Source: Chlamydomonas sphaeroides (lineage: Eukaryota; Chlorophyta; Chlorophyceae; Chlamydomonadales; Chlamydomonadaceae). Taken from it: a stretch of 64,000 nt of DNA. The position numbers and the translations under genes are program-made. The stretch is taken from contig BDDC01000205.1 in the NCBI GenBank assembly GCA_001662425.1, positions 23,429 to 87,428 on the forward strand, given 5' to 3'. Shown piece by piece: positions 12,876 to 25,800 of this stretch; positions within the stretch are counted from its first letter, which is position 1, and every line of letters begins with the position of its first letter. The notes beneath the pieces were generated by a model. It did no database searches and had not been told where the DNA came from. It saw only the letters and a program-made list of their open reading frames with translations.

Positions 12876-13058
12876 CGGCCAGCGCGGGGCGGCAACGCTC
12901 GGAGGCCGGAGCGCCGCGATGCTGCTGCTGGCTGAGGGGGTGGGCACTCCTAAGCGGGGGCGGCCTGGTGGCAGCCACCACAGCGGCTGCGGCTGTGCTC
13001 GCTGTCTAGGCGGAGGCCAATGAAGTCGTGCGGAGCTTGCAGTGCCTGTGACGGCGGG

Positions 13059-13060
<2 letters not shown>

Positions 13061-13092
<32 letters not shown>
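13061..13092. repeat. (GCA)n microsatellite in the SET-gene 3' UTR
   Basis: About ten and a half uninterrupted GCA units lie between the SET-gene stop and its probable polyadenylation signal, so they are probably transcribed but untranslated. Confidence 0.85.
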
Positions 13093-13102
13093 TAGATGCC
13101 GT

Positions 13103-13107
13103 TGTAA
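13103..13107 (+). terminator. TGTAA polyadenylation signal of the SET-domain gene
   Basis: TGTAA is the usual polyadenylation signal of volvocine algae. This copy lies 228 bases after the TAG at 12875 and is the first clear one downstream. The true cleavage site is not visible. Confidence 0.6.
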
Positions 13108-15403
13108 CGGACGTCGCGAGCGCGAGGCGGTAGCGATAGCGTGGAGGCGGCACCACGAGGGCAGACGCCGTGATGCGCTCGGCAGCGAGCGGCGCGCATG
13201 ATGTGTGCGTCGGCGATGCGTGCCGGGCGGGGCCGGATGCCTGGGCGGTGGCCCTTGCTGTGGCCCTTGCTGTGGCCTCGCATTAAAGGATTAAAGAGAG
13301 CGCACTCGCCGCCATGCATGCAGTGCCTGCTGGGACTCGGTCGTCGCCAGAGTCACCCCGGCGGCCCAGCCTATGTCGCCACCTGGGGCGGGCGGGCGTG
13401 CGGGCGATGGCAGTGCACCCCGTTGCGTGCGGCGGTGCGCACCCGCCAGGTAACGCAGGCCGAGGTGACGAACGCACAAGACGGTGAGGCGGCATCGGCA
13501 ATAATCGAATGATGACGGAATCGATCGATGGGCGGGTGATGCCGCGCCAGCGTCGCTCAGCTCGCCGGCCATGCGCTCCGCGCTCCGGAGGCCGGGGCCA
13601 GCCTCAAGGTCCCCAACGCAGCAGCCGAGTGAGTGACCCGCAGCGCTTCACGTGCCCCGGGGCAGCAGTTGTGCATATGTTGTTTCGTTGGCGGGTAGAG
13701 CTGCTGTGTAGAGTCTGTCAAGTTGATGCCGTTAAGTTGCCCGACGTGACAGCCCTCAACGTGCTCTGCTTGGGGCCGACTGCCTGTCTGGGTGCGTGTG
13801 CGTGGGAGACGTGATCGGTGCCCGTGCTGAAGGGACGCTGGCAAGGAGGTTGAGAATCAAAAAGTGCGGCGCGGCTGGCGGGCGGGACCTGGACTTACGA
13901 GCCGCATGTACACGGGCGGCGCAGCATTGGGCGTTCAAGCCAATGCAAGACTAGCAAGACAACGCGCAAGCCCAAGTATCGCCACTGCTCCCACGCCAGG
14001 ACGGCCACCTCGCTCCACACAACAAAAACATAACTCCGTCTGTCTGATAACGGGACGTGCCTGTGCCCCCGCAAACGGATCGGCCGCCAGACCCACACGG
14101 CCCAAAAAGAACGAGCCACCCTACCTTTCGTGTGGAACCAAAACTGCCCCCTGCCTTTCTTCCAACTGCAAACAAAGACTCCGGCCTTGCCAAGCCTCCC
14201 GTTGCTACTGCAAGCTTGCAGCAGCAACGGGAGCGAGGCTTAAGCCGCCAAGGCCCGTATTCTCAGACCGTACGCCTTGCGACGGCTGCACGGCCGGGCA
14301 CGCAGACGGGCAATAAATAGGAGTTCCCCCAACCCAAGCAAATGCATCGTATGAACGGGAACGAACGCAACAACACGACAGATTGAAAACATGCCGCCGA
14401 CCGAACAGCCCGCAGTAGCTAGTACGTCGCTTTGTTGCAGCCACTCACGAGCAGCAATAATCAACATGATGGCTCTAGAGACGCACGCACGCACACAGGC
14501 ACAAACAGATGTAGGTCCGGCGATGAATAATCGCGAGTGCCCTTGGTTGCCCGCGTAGCTATGCATGTCAATAGCATGCGTGCAATTGCGTCGTCGTTGG
14601 AAGGTGCGTCACAAGCAATCAATGACCGAAAGACAAACGCAGCCAGCAGGTCCGTCCACATACACCAAGCCGTGCGGTGAGGTGCGGTGCAGCAGGCGCT
14701 GCTGCTGGCCATACGTGGCGGGGTCGCCGCATGCTTTCGGCTGCTACGGCTGCCCTGCCAAGGCATGCGGTGGCGTCCCCGGGAGCGAGATGGGTCAGCT
14801 GGATCCTGGACATGCAGCGCCATTCACAAAGAACGCAGCGTGGCGAGCTCACGCAAACAAGACTCTGCAGTTGCGGTGCCGTGCGGCAGGGCAGTTGGCT
14901 GCCGGCGCGCCGCGCTCCACAAAGCCCGCATAGAGGCCTGAATGGGTTGGATGGTGAGGAGGGCAGGGTGGCGCTGTAAGCAGGTGTGCGTGCGCTCCAG
15001 CTGCCGTCCATGCCTTGGCGACGTGGGGGATGCCGGCATGCCCGCCTGCGTGCGTGTCGCGCACAGCACAACCTGACCCCGACCCAGTCATCAGCTGCGC
15101 AGCCCTGGCCACAGCAGGCAGGGCTCACATCGGCAGAAGGACAGCGTCCCTTGCAGCGAGTCCTTGGAGCCGCATCTGCGACCGGGGCAGTCATGAGGGC
15201 GCACAGTCATCGTAAGTTCGTGGGGGCCTTTCCTTGGTCAAGCAAGGTAGGGTACGGCGCTCAGGCCACGCCCTTTGCCGCAACAAACAGCTGTGTCGCA
15301 GCGAGTCCCGCAATCGGAGACCGGACAACGCACACCGACGCCGCTAGGCTCCCAAGTCCCAACCCCACAGCTACTACACTCCCGGGTGCTGGACCACCGC
15401 GCC
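13108..15403. other. Convergent intergenic region with no recognisable gene
   Basis: The SET gene and the giant minus-strand gene converge here. The stretch should hold the 3' UTR of the giant gene, but no clear TGTAA in minus orientation was seen close to its stop. A short direct repeat (GGCCCTTGCTGT twice) lies near 13250. The six-frame ORFs of 60-190 codons have no family features and overlap each other on both strands, so none is called. Confidence 0.5.
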
Positions 15404-16810
15404 TCACTCTTTGTAGTTGACGCAGACGTCGGCCGCTCGGAACGTGGTGCCGTTGACGGCGCGCGGCACCGGCAGGCAGAAGTTACGGGCGGCGCGGTTG
15501 AGCAGCTGCGGGCGGGACACGGGGGCCCATGATTGGTGAGCATGTGTGCGAGGTAGGGGCCATCGGGGGACACGAGCGAGGGAGGGGGCCGCGAGGTGGC
15601 GCACGAGGATGGCGGGCGTGATGCAGCTAGCAGCGGCACCGCGGGCCCCCGCACGGACACACAGGCGCGCTGGCCATGCACCCAGCGCAGCCGTCACATC
15701 CATCTATCGATTTCGTCGATTCAGTCTACAATGCCTATAGAGTTGAGTCGTACGCCAGTGTCTCGATAGGCGTTTATCGGAAGGTAGGAGGGCTGCTCCA
15801 GCACCCACTGCCCTCCCCAATCGGGGGTCGCGGCTGCCGTCGCTGCGAGACATCGCCGCTGGACCTGCCCCCCCCACGCCAGCAGCAGCCCCAAACACGT
15901 ACGCTGCTGCAGCAGGTCTCCGGGTTGGCGCAGTTTGTGGTCTGGGGGTTGCGCCACAGCGTGGGGTCCGTCTCAAGCAGCTGGAGCAGCCGCCGACCGC
16001 CGATGCCGCCACCGCTGCTGACTGCAGCCGTGTCGCGCCAGTCGCCGCCACCAGCTGAGGCCGCCCAGCCGCCGCCGCCAGCAGCAGCACTCCAATCGTG
16101 GCCGGACCACAGCCCCAGGCGGCTGCTGTCCAAGGAGGCGGTTTGCAGCGCACGCCGGTGGGCGGCGGGAGGCAGAGGGACTGGCGGAAGGGGAGGGGAG
16201 GGAGGCGGCTTGGGTGGTCGGGGAGGGCTGGGCGGCTTGGGCGGGCTGGGAGGCTTGGGAGGGAAGGGTGGGCTTGGAGGGGAGGGCGGGGGCCGGGGCG
16301 GGAGCGGAGGCATGCGAGGCGGTGAGGGCGGCCGGGGTGGAGTTGCTGGCGGCTTCTTGGGTGGGCTTGGCGGCCTGGGCGGCTTTGGGGAAGGAGGCGT
16401 GGGTGGTGGGGATGGCGGCGTTGGGGGAGCGGGCGGCAGCGGAGGCGGGGATGGGGGTGGGGAGGGTCCAGGCGGTATTGGAGGCGGTGACGGCGCCGGG
16501 GGCGGCGTAGGTGGGAGTGGGACCGGCGGTCTGGGCGGGTTTGGTTTCGGTGGGCTTGGCGGTTTTGGCGGCCGTGGTGGGCTTGGCGGCCGTGGTGGGC
16601 TTGGCGGGCTTGGTAGTGGACCAGGAGGAGTAGGAGGAGGGCGCGGCGGAGGAGGTGATGTGGGTGCAGGAGGCGGCGGCCGAGGAGAGGGTGTCAGAGG
16701 CGGCGACGGCAGGTCCACCACCGGCAGCACATCGTCTTCTGGTGCGTCAATGAACTCTGAGTCGCAGCGGCCGAGGATGCTCTGGCCGTCCGCCAGCACG
16801 ATGGTCACGG
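15404..16810 (-). other. Giant gene block: hydroxyproline-rich rod and C-terminal Cys segment
   Basis: Exon 16810-15903 (phase 1 in, phase 0 out, GTACGT donor) starts TVTIVLADGQSILGRCDSEF, then carries about 190 residues of PPSPP, PPRPP and PPKPP repeats, then an Arg/Gly/Ser stretch ending NPETCCSS. Exon 15505-15404 completes it with FCLPVPRAVNGTTF and CVNYKE-stop. The Pro-rich run is the classic substrate of algal prolyl hydroxylation and arabinosylation in wall HRGPs. Unlike pherophorins, the Cys domain after the rod is short. Confidence 0.8.
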
Positions 16811-19800
16811 CTGCGAGCAGTTGGGTGGGAGGGGAGTCGAGGTCAAGGGCAAGAGGGATGTTGGGCGAGCCATGCGGCTTCGTTCAGCAGCTGGCGCCCT
16901 GGCCTGCATGCCATGCTCTCCCACCCGGTCCTGCGTTTGTTAAGCACCTGCTTAAAGCGCCAATGATCAAGGCTCGCTCCCAACCCCTCGCTCGTCTAAC
17001 ACCCTCCTCCATACGCCCCGTCCAGACCCTCCAACGGCCCACAGCGGCACTCACTCCGAGCGGGGCAGTTGGCCCGCCACTCCTCCCAATCGGATGGACG
17101 AGGCACGCACGCCTGCGCCTCGGTGCTGAACACATAGCCCTGCGGCAGCAAGGCGACACAGCAGGGAGATGCGTGGGCGGTGAAGACGAGGCACGAGCGA
17201 GATGGCCCACGGGGCTTCACCAACAAAGGCGAGGCGTACGTGCATCGGACGAGCGCCGCCTCACCGGCTCGGGGCAGTACTCCACGGCCTCCGCGCCCGG
17301 CGCCCCTGGCGTGATGTCCACGGGGCACCTCATGGCTAGCATGCCGCTGGCGTCGTAGGGGTCGGCGTACAGCCCGGGGGGCAGCAGCAGCCAGTGGCAC
17401 AGGTTGCCGGGGTCGCGCTCTGGGTGGCACGAGGTTTGTGTGGGCACGGCAGCTGTCAGTCGGCTGGCATGGGGCGGTTGTTGGGGCATCACGGCAAAGG
17501 CAGCATTGCCGCAACATGAATCGTGCGTGCCGCCCTCACGCCATTGCGTCAGCAGCTTGATCCAGCAGCTGCATGCTAGGCAAAGCCAACGCAGCAGACC
17601 CTCCCCTCCACACACACACGCGCACAGAGGCCACACGACACCCTCGTGCGTTCCTCACCCGAGCACTGCAACGAGTTTGTGTCATTAAACCCAGGCACCA
17701 GCGCGGCCGCGCGGCAGATGCGACCGCCGCCGCTGCCCTCCTGTGATACGCGTGTTGCAGTGGAAGCCGCACAATAGGCAACTGGCACTCAGTGTGTTGT
17801 TCTGGCATCTACGATTCAGGTTGTCGAGATGTTTATGCAAGTGTGTACCACACGACATGACGCACCACTCAGCTGCTGGCCTACGCACCTTTCCGAACAC
17901 CGTGTCAGTAGCGGAGCAGCCCTGGCACGCCTCGGGCTCGTTGGGGTCGACCGCAGAGTCGCAGGACCGCTTGAAGCGCCCGTTCACGATCACAGGCCTG
18001 CGCAGCGCGTTGGGGCCGTCACTCAGCGTGCGCGGGGCATTGATCGACACGGCAGCAGCCTCATGAACAGCGAACAAGCCCCATGCCACGCCCGACAGAC
18101 CACACGGCACCCAAACCTAATTTGAATGCTGCAATATGCAGTCTTCACACCAGGTTCGGCCAGGACGGAGGGCACCAGGTAGGTGGGCGGGCTATCACAC
18201 AGCTCCTGGGCTATCTACAGCACCGCGCAGGCGCGGCATCTGCTGCATGCACGGCAGCACCCAGCTCGCCCTACCTCCTTAGATCACGGCGAGTCAAGCC
18301 CGCTGTACCTCTATTTTTATTTCTATACCACGGCAGAATATGAGTGGTCTAACATCGCTCCCGCTCGCCCATGATGTCGGTCTAGGGTGTCGGCGGGGGT
18401 CACGCGTGCGGCGCTCGTGGCTTGCCTGCGCAGCCTAGGTGGCTAGTTGACGGACCTATGCATGATCGCTGCTCACCTCCAGTCGTGGCACTCTATGAAT
18501 GCACCACAGTCGTATGGATCGCCAGTGCGCCGGAAGGGCCTGCACAGGGCACGCAGCGACAGTCGCAGGGGATGCATGGTTGGCGGGCCGCCCATGCACG
18601 CGGCGCCCATGCGGAGAGGGATGTCCAAGCAACGCCCAACAAAAGGTGACCATGCGACATCCACGCACCCCACCCACCCCATGTAAACATCAGTTTCATT
18701 CTGCTGTCAGCACGCTAGCCCGTGCGTTCTCTTGCCTTTGCATTCCAGGAGCGTGCAAACCCGTTCCTCGGTTTTATGTCTGCTGCCCACTCACCAGACG
18801 TACTTGCCGCCATGTTGCAGCTGCTGGCTGCAGAAGCACCTGCGGCGCGACACGACGACACACGCATGCTGTCCGCCCGCCGTGCCGCCACATTCAGCCG
18901 GCAAAATGAACGCACCAACCTAGGCAGGTGCTTGGGTTCTAATACACCAGCTATCCCGACCAGCCCAGCAACCCCAATGGCCTCACTGGCCCCACCCATT
19001 CCACCAGCCCAGCCCGATCACGCAGCCCCGCCCGCCCAACCAGCGCAGCCCTACCAGCCAGCGCAGACCTACTTGGCCATGCTGTACTCGTCGCTGTAGC
19101 CAGAGCAGGGCCGGTCCACTCCGTAGGACCCGCCATCTGGTTTATGTGCAGGCGGATGTACGGATGGAGGGGCCCAACAGGGCAAGGGGCAGGTTGATTG
19201 CGCTTGGGTGTGAGGGTTCGTGTGAGGACCACATGGGCATCCGCCTGGGTAGCGCGCGGCGGGCGACACGTGTTTGCTGACAGGCCCCTGCCGATGAGTT
19301 GCCAAGCAACGCACGCACCCACCGGCAAGGCAGGGGAAGTCCTCTGGGCGTGTCTTCCCCCAGCGGTTGATCTCCGTGCCTGGCGCGGCGGCCATGAAGG
19401 CCATGCGGGAATGCCGGGTCGGATCCGTGCGTAAGTGGGCATGCGCCAAGCCCCCAGCCAGGGACGGTCACGTAGGGCCAAGGAAGGACGATTCAGCCAG
19501 AGGCGTTTGCTTCAAACCATGTACAGCCCCAGCCACTGCCCAATACTGCAAAAATCGCACACACCTGGCCCCGGGACCTCGCTTCGCGCCCGCCAAGGCG
19601 GTGCGTACCTGGGCCGGGGCAAACGCACAGCGGCCTGCCCGTGATGTCCGGGTCGCCCCCGCCCGGGTTCATCCACCAGTTGATGTGCGGGCTGTGGCGA
19701 GAGCGGTGGAAGTTGGGCCGTTGAGTCGGCGTTGGGTATGGCGGCGCCAAGTCAGGTGTGGTCTGGCGAATAAGGTTGAATAAGATTGGTGTGGATGGGA

Positions 19801-22800
19801 GCAAAATGAAGACACGGCGTTCATGGCAGCAGGGGCTGCCGTGGGGCGGGAGATAGAGACTCGCAGCAGGCATTCCTACGCCGCCCGTCCTACGCGGACC
19901 CACTTGTCGACCATGAACTGGTACTTGTTGGACACGCCTGTACGCCTTAGCAGCTTCAGGATGGAGCCGTCGCCCTCCTTTGCGGTGACGACTCGACAGT
20001 TGGTGTTGCTGGACGGCGGCCGGCAGTGGGTGGAAGCTGAGGGATCGCGTGGCTCTGCGGTACGGGCACGGGTCATAGTAGCAATCGCAGGAGCAGTGTC
20101 AGGATCTAGTATGGCAAGTGCATTCCAGGAACGCATTTTGCACCGGCAACGAAGCCCATGGCCATTCCTGCTGGCCCTCACGCGTGACTCACTCGCAACG
20201 GTGAGATGCGTTGTTGCCTTGACGTAAATGCCTTGCTTTTGCGTTGTGTATGATGTCTTGTTGGCAAGCATAGCGGCGGTGATGGCGCCTCGCTTGAGCA
20301 GCCCCTCGGTGTTGAAAGCGGTGCAAAAGCGGTCCAGGTCGCTGCGGCGTTCGCGCGGATAGGCCGGGCACGAAGCAAAACATCAGCGCAAGTGCCCCAA
20401 GACAGGTCAATCGCTGCTGCCGCAAATTAGGTTATCTGCCACCAATGGGCCTAGCTGGCACCTCTCCTCCCCTCCCATAGCGCACCACAGGGCCTTCATT
20501 TGGAGTGGCGAGTTGGACGTGTCTCGCTGGAGGTCCACATGGTTTGACGCGCCGCTCCACCTGGGGACGCACGACACGAGCGCGAAATCATAGTGAAGGT
20601 AGGCAACGGCGGGATCATATGTCGACAGAGCCGAATGCCAACTCCATTGTCAGTGCTTGCGGCAAGCAACACCAGTGCAATGTGCGTGCTTGGATGGAAG
20701 CCTGCTGTTTCCAGCCTGCTAGCTGGGGCGACGCGTCGGCGCCATCCTTGGAATGCAGGCATCGGCACAACCGCTACCCACCAGGTCTGAAAATCGGTTG
20801 TGATGACGTAATCCTTCATCGGGTAGAACGTGTAGCCGGGCAGGGCGAGCGGGCCTGGCCGTGGGAATGATTTATAAGGGGCAGCGGGTAGTGAGTTACC
20901 GCCAGGGCGCAAACTGCAAGCAAAATGTGCGTGCAGGCGTGCACACGAAGGCGCCGCACCTGTTGTGTTTGAGGACCACACCAGGGCGCCCGACCCGTCC
21001 AGCACCGCCAGGTCGCCCGTGTCCCGGATCGACGCTCTGTACGGCCCTGGTCTACCGGTGGGTGCTGCCGGTGTGGTCCAGTATGTGGCGCCGAGAGCGT
21101 TGCGCGCCTGCACACGATGACGGGCGCCGACAGTAGGTGTACGGCAAGCGAGCAGTTGTAAAACGACCTGCTTTCAGCCATTACCTGGAGGCTACCGGTC
21201 GAGGCATTGACGCATAGGCGGTACGGCGAGGCGCCACGGACGCCCGTGGGGGCGCTCCAGATGGTGTTAGGGCCGTCCGGGAGGCCGTCCCGCATGCCGT
21301 CTCGCATCACGATGCTGCCGTCGGCCTGTTGTGGGGCGCGGGCAGCATTATGGGAGCATTATGAGCATGTGCTAAGGTTCACCTTGTAGGTCTTTGCAAT
21401 GCGACGTACCAGCAGGCAGACGTGGAAGCGGCCGTTGGGGGAGGTCTTGCAGGAGCCCGGAGTTAGGCAGGCGGCCGGGGTGATGGAGTCCGAGCCTGCA
21501 CGCACGCCGAGCGATGGGGCAGCGGGCAGTGGGGCTTTCTTGTCAGATACTGCAGCAAAGCACGTGCCCGCTTGCTTCCTCACCCGCTGCGACCTTGAAC
21601 TGGCAGTTGCCGGACGCAAAGGCCGGGTCGGCTCTTGTCCCGTTGTAGCGGGTGGAGTGCATCGCACACAGCAGCTGCTCGCTAGACCATGTGTACGTGA
21701 GGCAAGCGGTGGTGGTGGCCTGGGGCAAGGGAGGGAGGCAGGCCATGACGATCATGACAGATGAGCCAGCCCCGGCAGGGTGCATCCGGCCCAACCTGCC
21801 CACACACAGGGTCCACCCACACATCGAGCCGCGCAGTCCGCCGCGCTGTGGCTGCTGACGTTGTAGGGCTGCACCCGCTCGATGGCTTGGTCGCCGCCCC
21901 GGAAGCGCTGCCCGAACTCCACACTGCAGCCGCCTGCGAAGGAGTTGAGGGACAGAGAAACTGCTTATGGCTGACCCCAAGCGCGTTTATGTATAACCCA
22001 CGGTGACTGCCATAGCCTATGACTAGAATCGTGAAGATCCTAAGGATCAACGTATTAAGCTGCTCGCCTGACATTCTGAAGTTGCACGTGCCAGAGCTGT
22101 AGCCCGCGTCAGGGCTGGCTCCGATGTAGTTAGAGGAGTACCGCGAGCAGGCGAGTGTCGAGTGCTGGAAGGTCCAGTAAACGCAGATGGGGTCGTTGGC
22201 GCAGAAGGCCGCGCAGGCCGAGGCGTTTGCAGCCGCCAGGGGGAATGGCGGCACGCGGTCGAAGACGCCGCCGGCCGCATAGCGCAGCCCAACCTCGAGC
22301 GTGCACAGCCCTGCGAGGCGTTACGTTGCAAGGATAACAGTAATGCAGTGGCCTACGCAAAGTGGCGAATAACAGTAGGGACGCATCGATCCTCCCATAC
22401 CTCGCCGCCTCACCTGATCCCTCGGGCGGCTCCACGCACACCACCTGGCCCGGCCGCAGTGAGGTGCCGCAGGCCAGGNNNNNNNNNNTTGGGTCTCGCT
22501 CAGCCCCGCAGCGGTCGCCAGGGAGACGCACGTTTCGGCCCACGCTTGAACGGCCGCGTACTTGCGGCAGGTCGGGCCTGGTGGCCGGGGTCCAAGGGCG
22601 GGAGCCAATGGCCAAGCACATACACGGTACACAGATGCCGCGTGCTACTAGAAAGGCTCTGCACAGCCCAGGCAGAACCTCAGCGTTGATTGCAAAGCAC
22701 ATCATGGGCGTGGAACGGTCGGCTGTCTTACCGGGGCCTGGCAGGATCTGCTCACACTGCATGCATGCAAGCGTCACACATTTGCGGTGTCATTGAATCA

Positions 22801-25800
22801 ACAGCCGGAATAACGAACTTTCGGTCAGAATTTCTGGCGTTGATTGCTTCATGCCCGCCACCGAGCCCACCTGCCACACGCTGCCGTCGAGCCGCTTGCA
22901 GGCTGCACCGTCCACGCAGCCGGGCGGGCCCCATGGCGCGTCAACACACGGCTGAGAGTCCAGGCCGCCGCATGACCCGCCAGCGCCGCCGCACTGCTGC
23001 CGCAGTCCCAGCCGGCCGCCGTCTGCAACAAAGCCGACCGGGATGTATCATGCACGGGATGGTGATGCCTGCGGCCCTTTGCATCATGGTATGGCATACG
23101 AAACCGTCCGCGGGTCGGGAGCACCCGTCTCGCACCTGCGCCCTCGTACGTGAGCAGGTCTACCGGCACACACAGCCAGTAGTGGTAGGCCTGGAGGCCG
23201 TCGGTGGATCGCACGACCTCCCGACGGCACGTGAGTCCCTCGCCGCACGTGGCGTTGGTCCAGGGCGTGAGGCCGCCGCTGTCGCCGCACGCCTGCCACT
23301 GGCCCAGGCTGCCAGCGGCTGCCGTGAGGGTTTCAACATGACGTCAGTGGGTGTGTGTACACGCACCAAACGAAACAAGTGTGTGGGCGGACCAAACGAA
23401 ACAAGTGTGTGGGCGGACCAAACGAAACAAGTGTGTGGGCGGACCAAACGAAACAAGTGCGTGGGCGGACCAAACGAAACAAGTGTGTGGGCGGACCAAA
23501 CGAAACAAGTGTGTGGGCGGACCAAACGAAACAAGTGTGTGGGCGGACCAAACGAGTCAAGTGTGTGGGCGGACCAAACGAAACAAGTGTGTGGGCGGAC
23601 CAAACGAAACAAGCGACGATGCATATATATATGCTATTCATCGGCTCTGCTCAGTAGCACACATGCGTGCTGCTGGCTCGCATCCCAACTCACGCAGCGT
23701 GGTGTTGGGCGGCGCCACCAGGCACACCCTGTCCCCAAGCCGCAGCGCGGCGCAGTCTGTCCCTGGGTTGGCGCTGAAGAAGGCGGCGTCGCTCCAGGGC
23801 TGCGGCGGCAGCCCCATTGCGGCGCTGGCGTCCGCCCACAGCCCCCAGCACGTGTCGCCGGGCCCCACCACCGCCGTCACGTTGGGGCGGCAGCCTGTGG
23901 TGGGCAGCGGGCGCCGGCAAGCGTTAGCAAGCGGTCACTTTGGCATTGGTGGGCACTTGGTGGGGAATCCGCTCAAGGGCATCAATTCTTTGACAGTGTG
24001 TTGGTAACGCGGCAGCACGCTCGAAAGGCCTTAGCAAGCAAGGGCTCCAACCCTTTGCCATCGACAGCCACGACACTTACGCAGCTTGGCGTAAAGGCAG
24101 GAGCCGTGGCGGAGTGTCACAGGCAGCGTCCGCGCTTTGAGCATTCCACGTGACGAGCCAAAGCCCAGCGGGCCGCCCGACGCGAACCCAACACAGTCCG
24201 GCATTGCGTCACAGGCCGCTGCGGGGTCGTCGGCGGGCTGGGGTGCGCCGCTCGCCACAAGGAACGGCAGCAGGTCATCCCCGACGTGTGTGAAGTCGCC
24301 GAGGACGTTGTAGCCGCGGAGCTCGGGGCACACCGTGTCTGTGTGGATGGGCGGGATCGATGAGGCAGGCGGAATGTACTCGGTACGTGCTGGCATGAGT
24401 CATCCAAGCCACGATCCAAGCATTGTCGTTTGGGCCCCAACGGAAGACCTTTAAAAGCCTTTCAAATCTGCGGCCGGTGAGGCGTGTCTGGAAAGGGTCT
24501 TGGTACACGTGATTTCCGGCAGATGGGGATGGCTAGGCAGTGGGCAGGCGCATGCTTGGGTCGTCAGCTCTTCACGCTTCACGTAACGCCCGTCCATTCA
24601 GTCTCGCACTCCCAGCAGCGACAGCAAGCTAGTCGCACGGACAGTAGCTTGTCACGAGTGAGATGTGTAACATGTCTATGCGTCGTGAAGGTTACATGCA
24701 TATGAACGAACGTATTCCCGGGTACGGTATGGCACGCGGGTGCCACTCGGGGCTTCCTGGGCAGGGTCGCCACAGATACACTGAGATACACGGAGCATGC
24801 GCCATAAGAAACTAGATGACTTCCCAAGCCATACAAAAATCATTCAACCGCTGAGATGGCATATCGGAGCCCTCTTTAGGAAGTCGGTGGCTGGTCGGCA
24901 TGCGCAAAATCGCGGCCAGCTGGACCACACGAAAGAGGCCTGCCGACCACACCGCGTGCATCCTGATGGCATATAAAGCTGCGTGCTGGAAAGGCTCTGG
25001 GTCAGCCCTGGCCGTTTGGGGAAGCTGGCCGCTGACATGGCCCCTGGCCCCCTGGCAGCCCCTGAACCGCGTCCCACCTGTCCCCGTCCATGGCGAGCTA
25101 GCAGCGCGCTCTTAAGGGTGGCAAAGCAATTGGGGACGTTATCTAGGTATTCGGAACTGATCCGCACGGTGTCGGGGTCCATACGGGTTGGGATCCCCCT
25201 GAACCCTCTCCTTTGACCCCCCGCACGGATATGCCCAAAACATTCTCTGCTAAAAGTCCCTTAAGAATGTTTCTATGCCAGATTTGTAGCGCACTATCGA
25301 CTTGTGGGGGATGGGTGGGTGGCCATCTTGAAGGTTTTTGTGCAGAGCGGGGTCTAGGGGTCGGAAGAAGGTGCTGATTGGTACACAGGCCGGGCGCCTC
25401 GTGGTACCCGAATGCGGTATGTAGCTGAGATGCAACAAGCAACACAGTCGCCTATCTTACATATAAAATAACAGCCCAGGTAGGCAACCCAGCCATCGCG
25501 CACCTAGCTTGCTGTACAAACACGAGCTCATGACGCCTGAGGCGGGCGCTGTGTAGAACTTCAGCCGACCAGTGCTGTAGTTGCCGTCCCGGCCAAAGCT
25601 GAGGCCTCTGCACTCGGCGGCGCTGTTGCAGGTGTCGACCAGGTCGTCACCCGTGCGCAGACCGCCCGGCATGTCAGCTCCGGCCAGCGTGTAGTCGGCG
25701 TCTGCGTCTAGCTCATAGCCGTCGATTGGTGGGCAGGGCGTGGCTGCGGTGGAACAGTAATTGAAAGTGTTGGCGCGCACAGCCATTGACAACGTTGGTT

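Noticed and set aside
15676..17358. 560-codon plus-strand ORF encoding a Gly-rich protein (GGxGG repeats)
   Set aside because: It is the antisense of the PPSPP rod of the minus-strand gene; the minus frame has phase-matched splice sites and flanking Cys exons, the plus frame does not.
20189..20425. Minus-strand ORF starting with a signal-peptide-like MRQQRLTCLGALALMF
   Set aside because: The exons on both sides join in matching phase (…FQTC|DLDRF) with this start lying inside the intron, so it is probably chance. A similar case at 39394 is kept as a finding because it is stronger.
23379..23612. CRISPR-like array
   Set aside because: The units are directly abutting with no spacers and lie in a nuclear intron; it is a minisatellite.
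22690..24153. 487-codon plus-strand ORF with repeated TKRNKCVGGPNE-like units
   Set aside because: The repetition comes from the 26-bp intronic minisatellite read in rotating frames; the segment also crosses two minus-strand coding exons.
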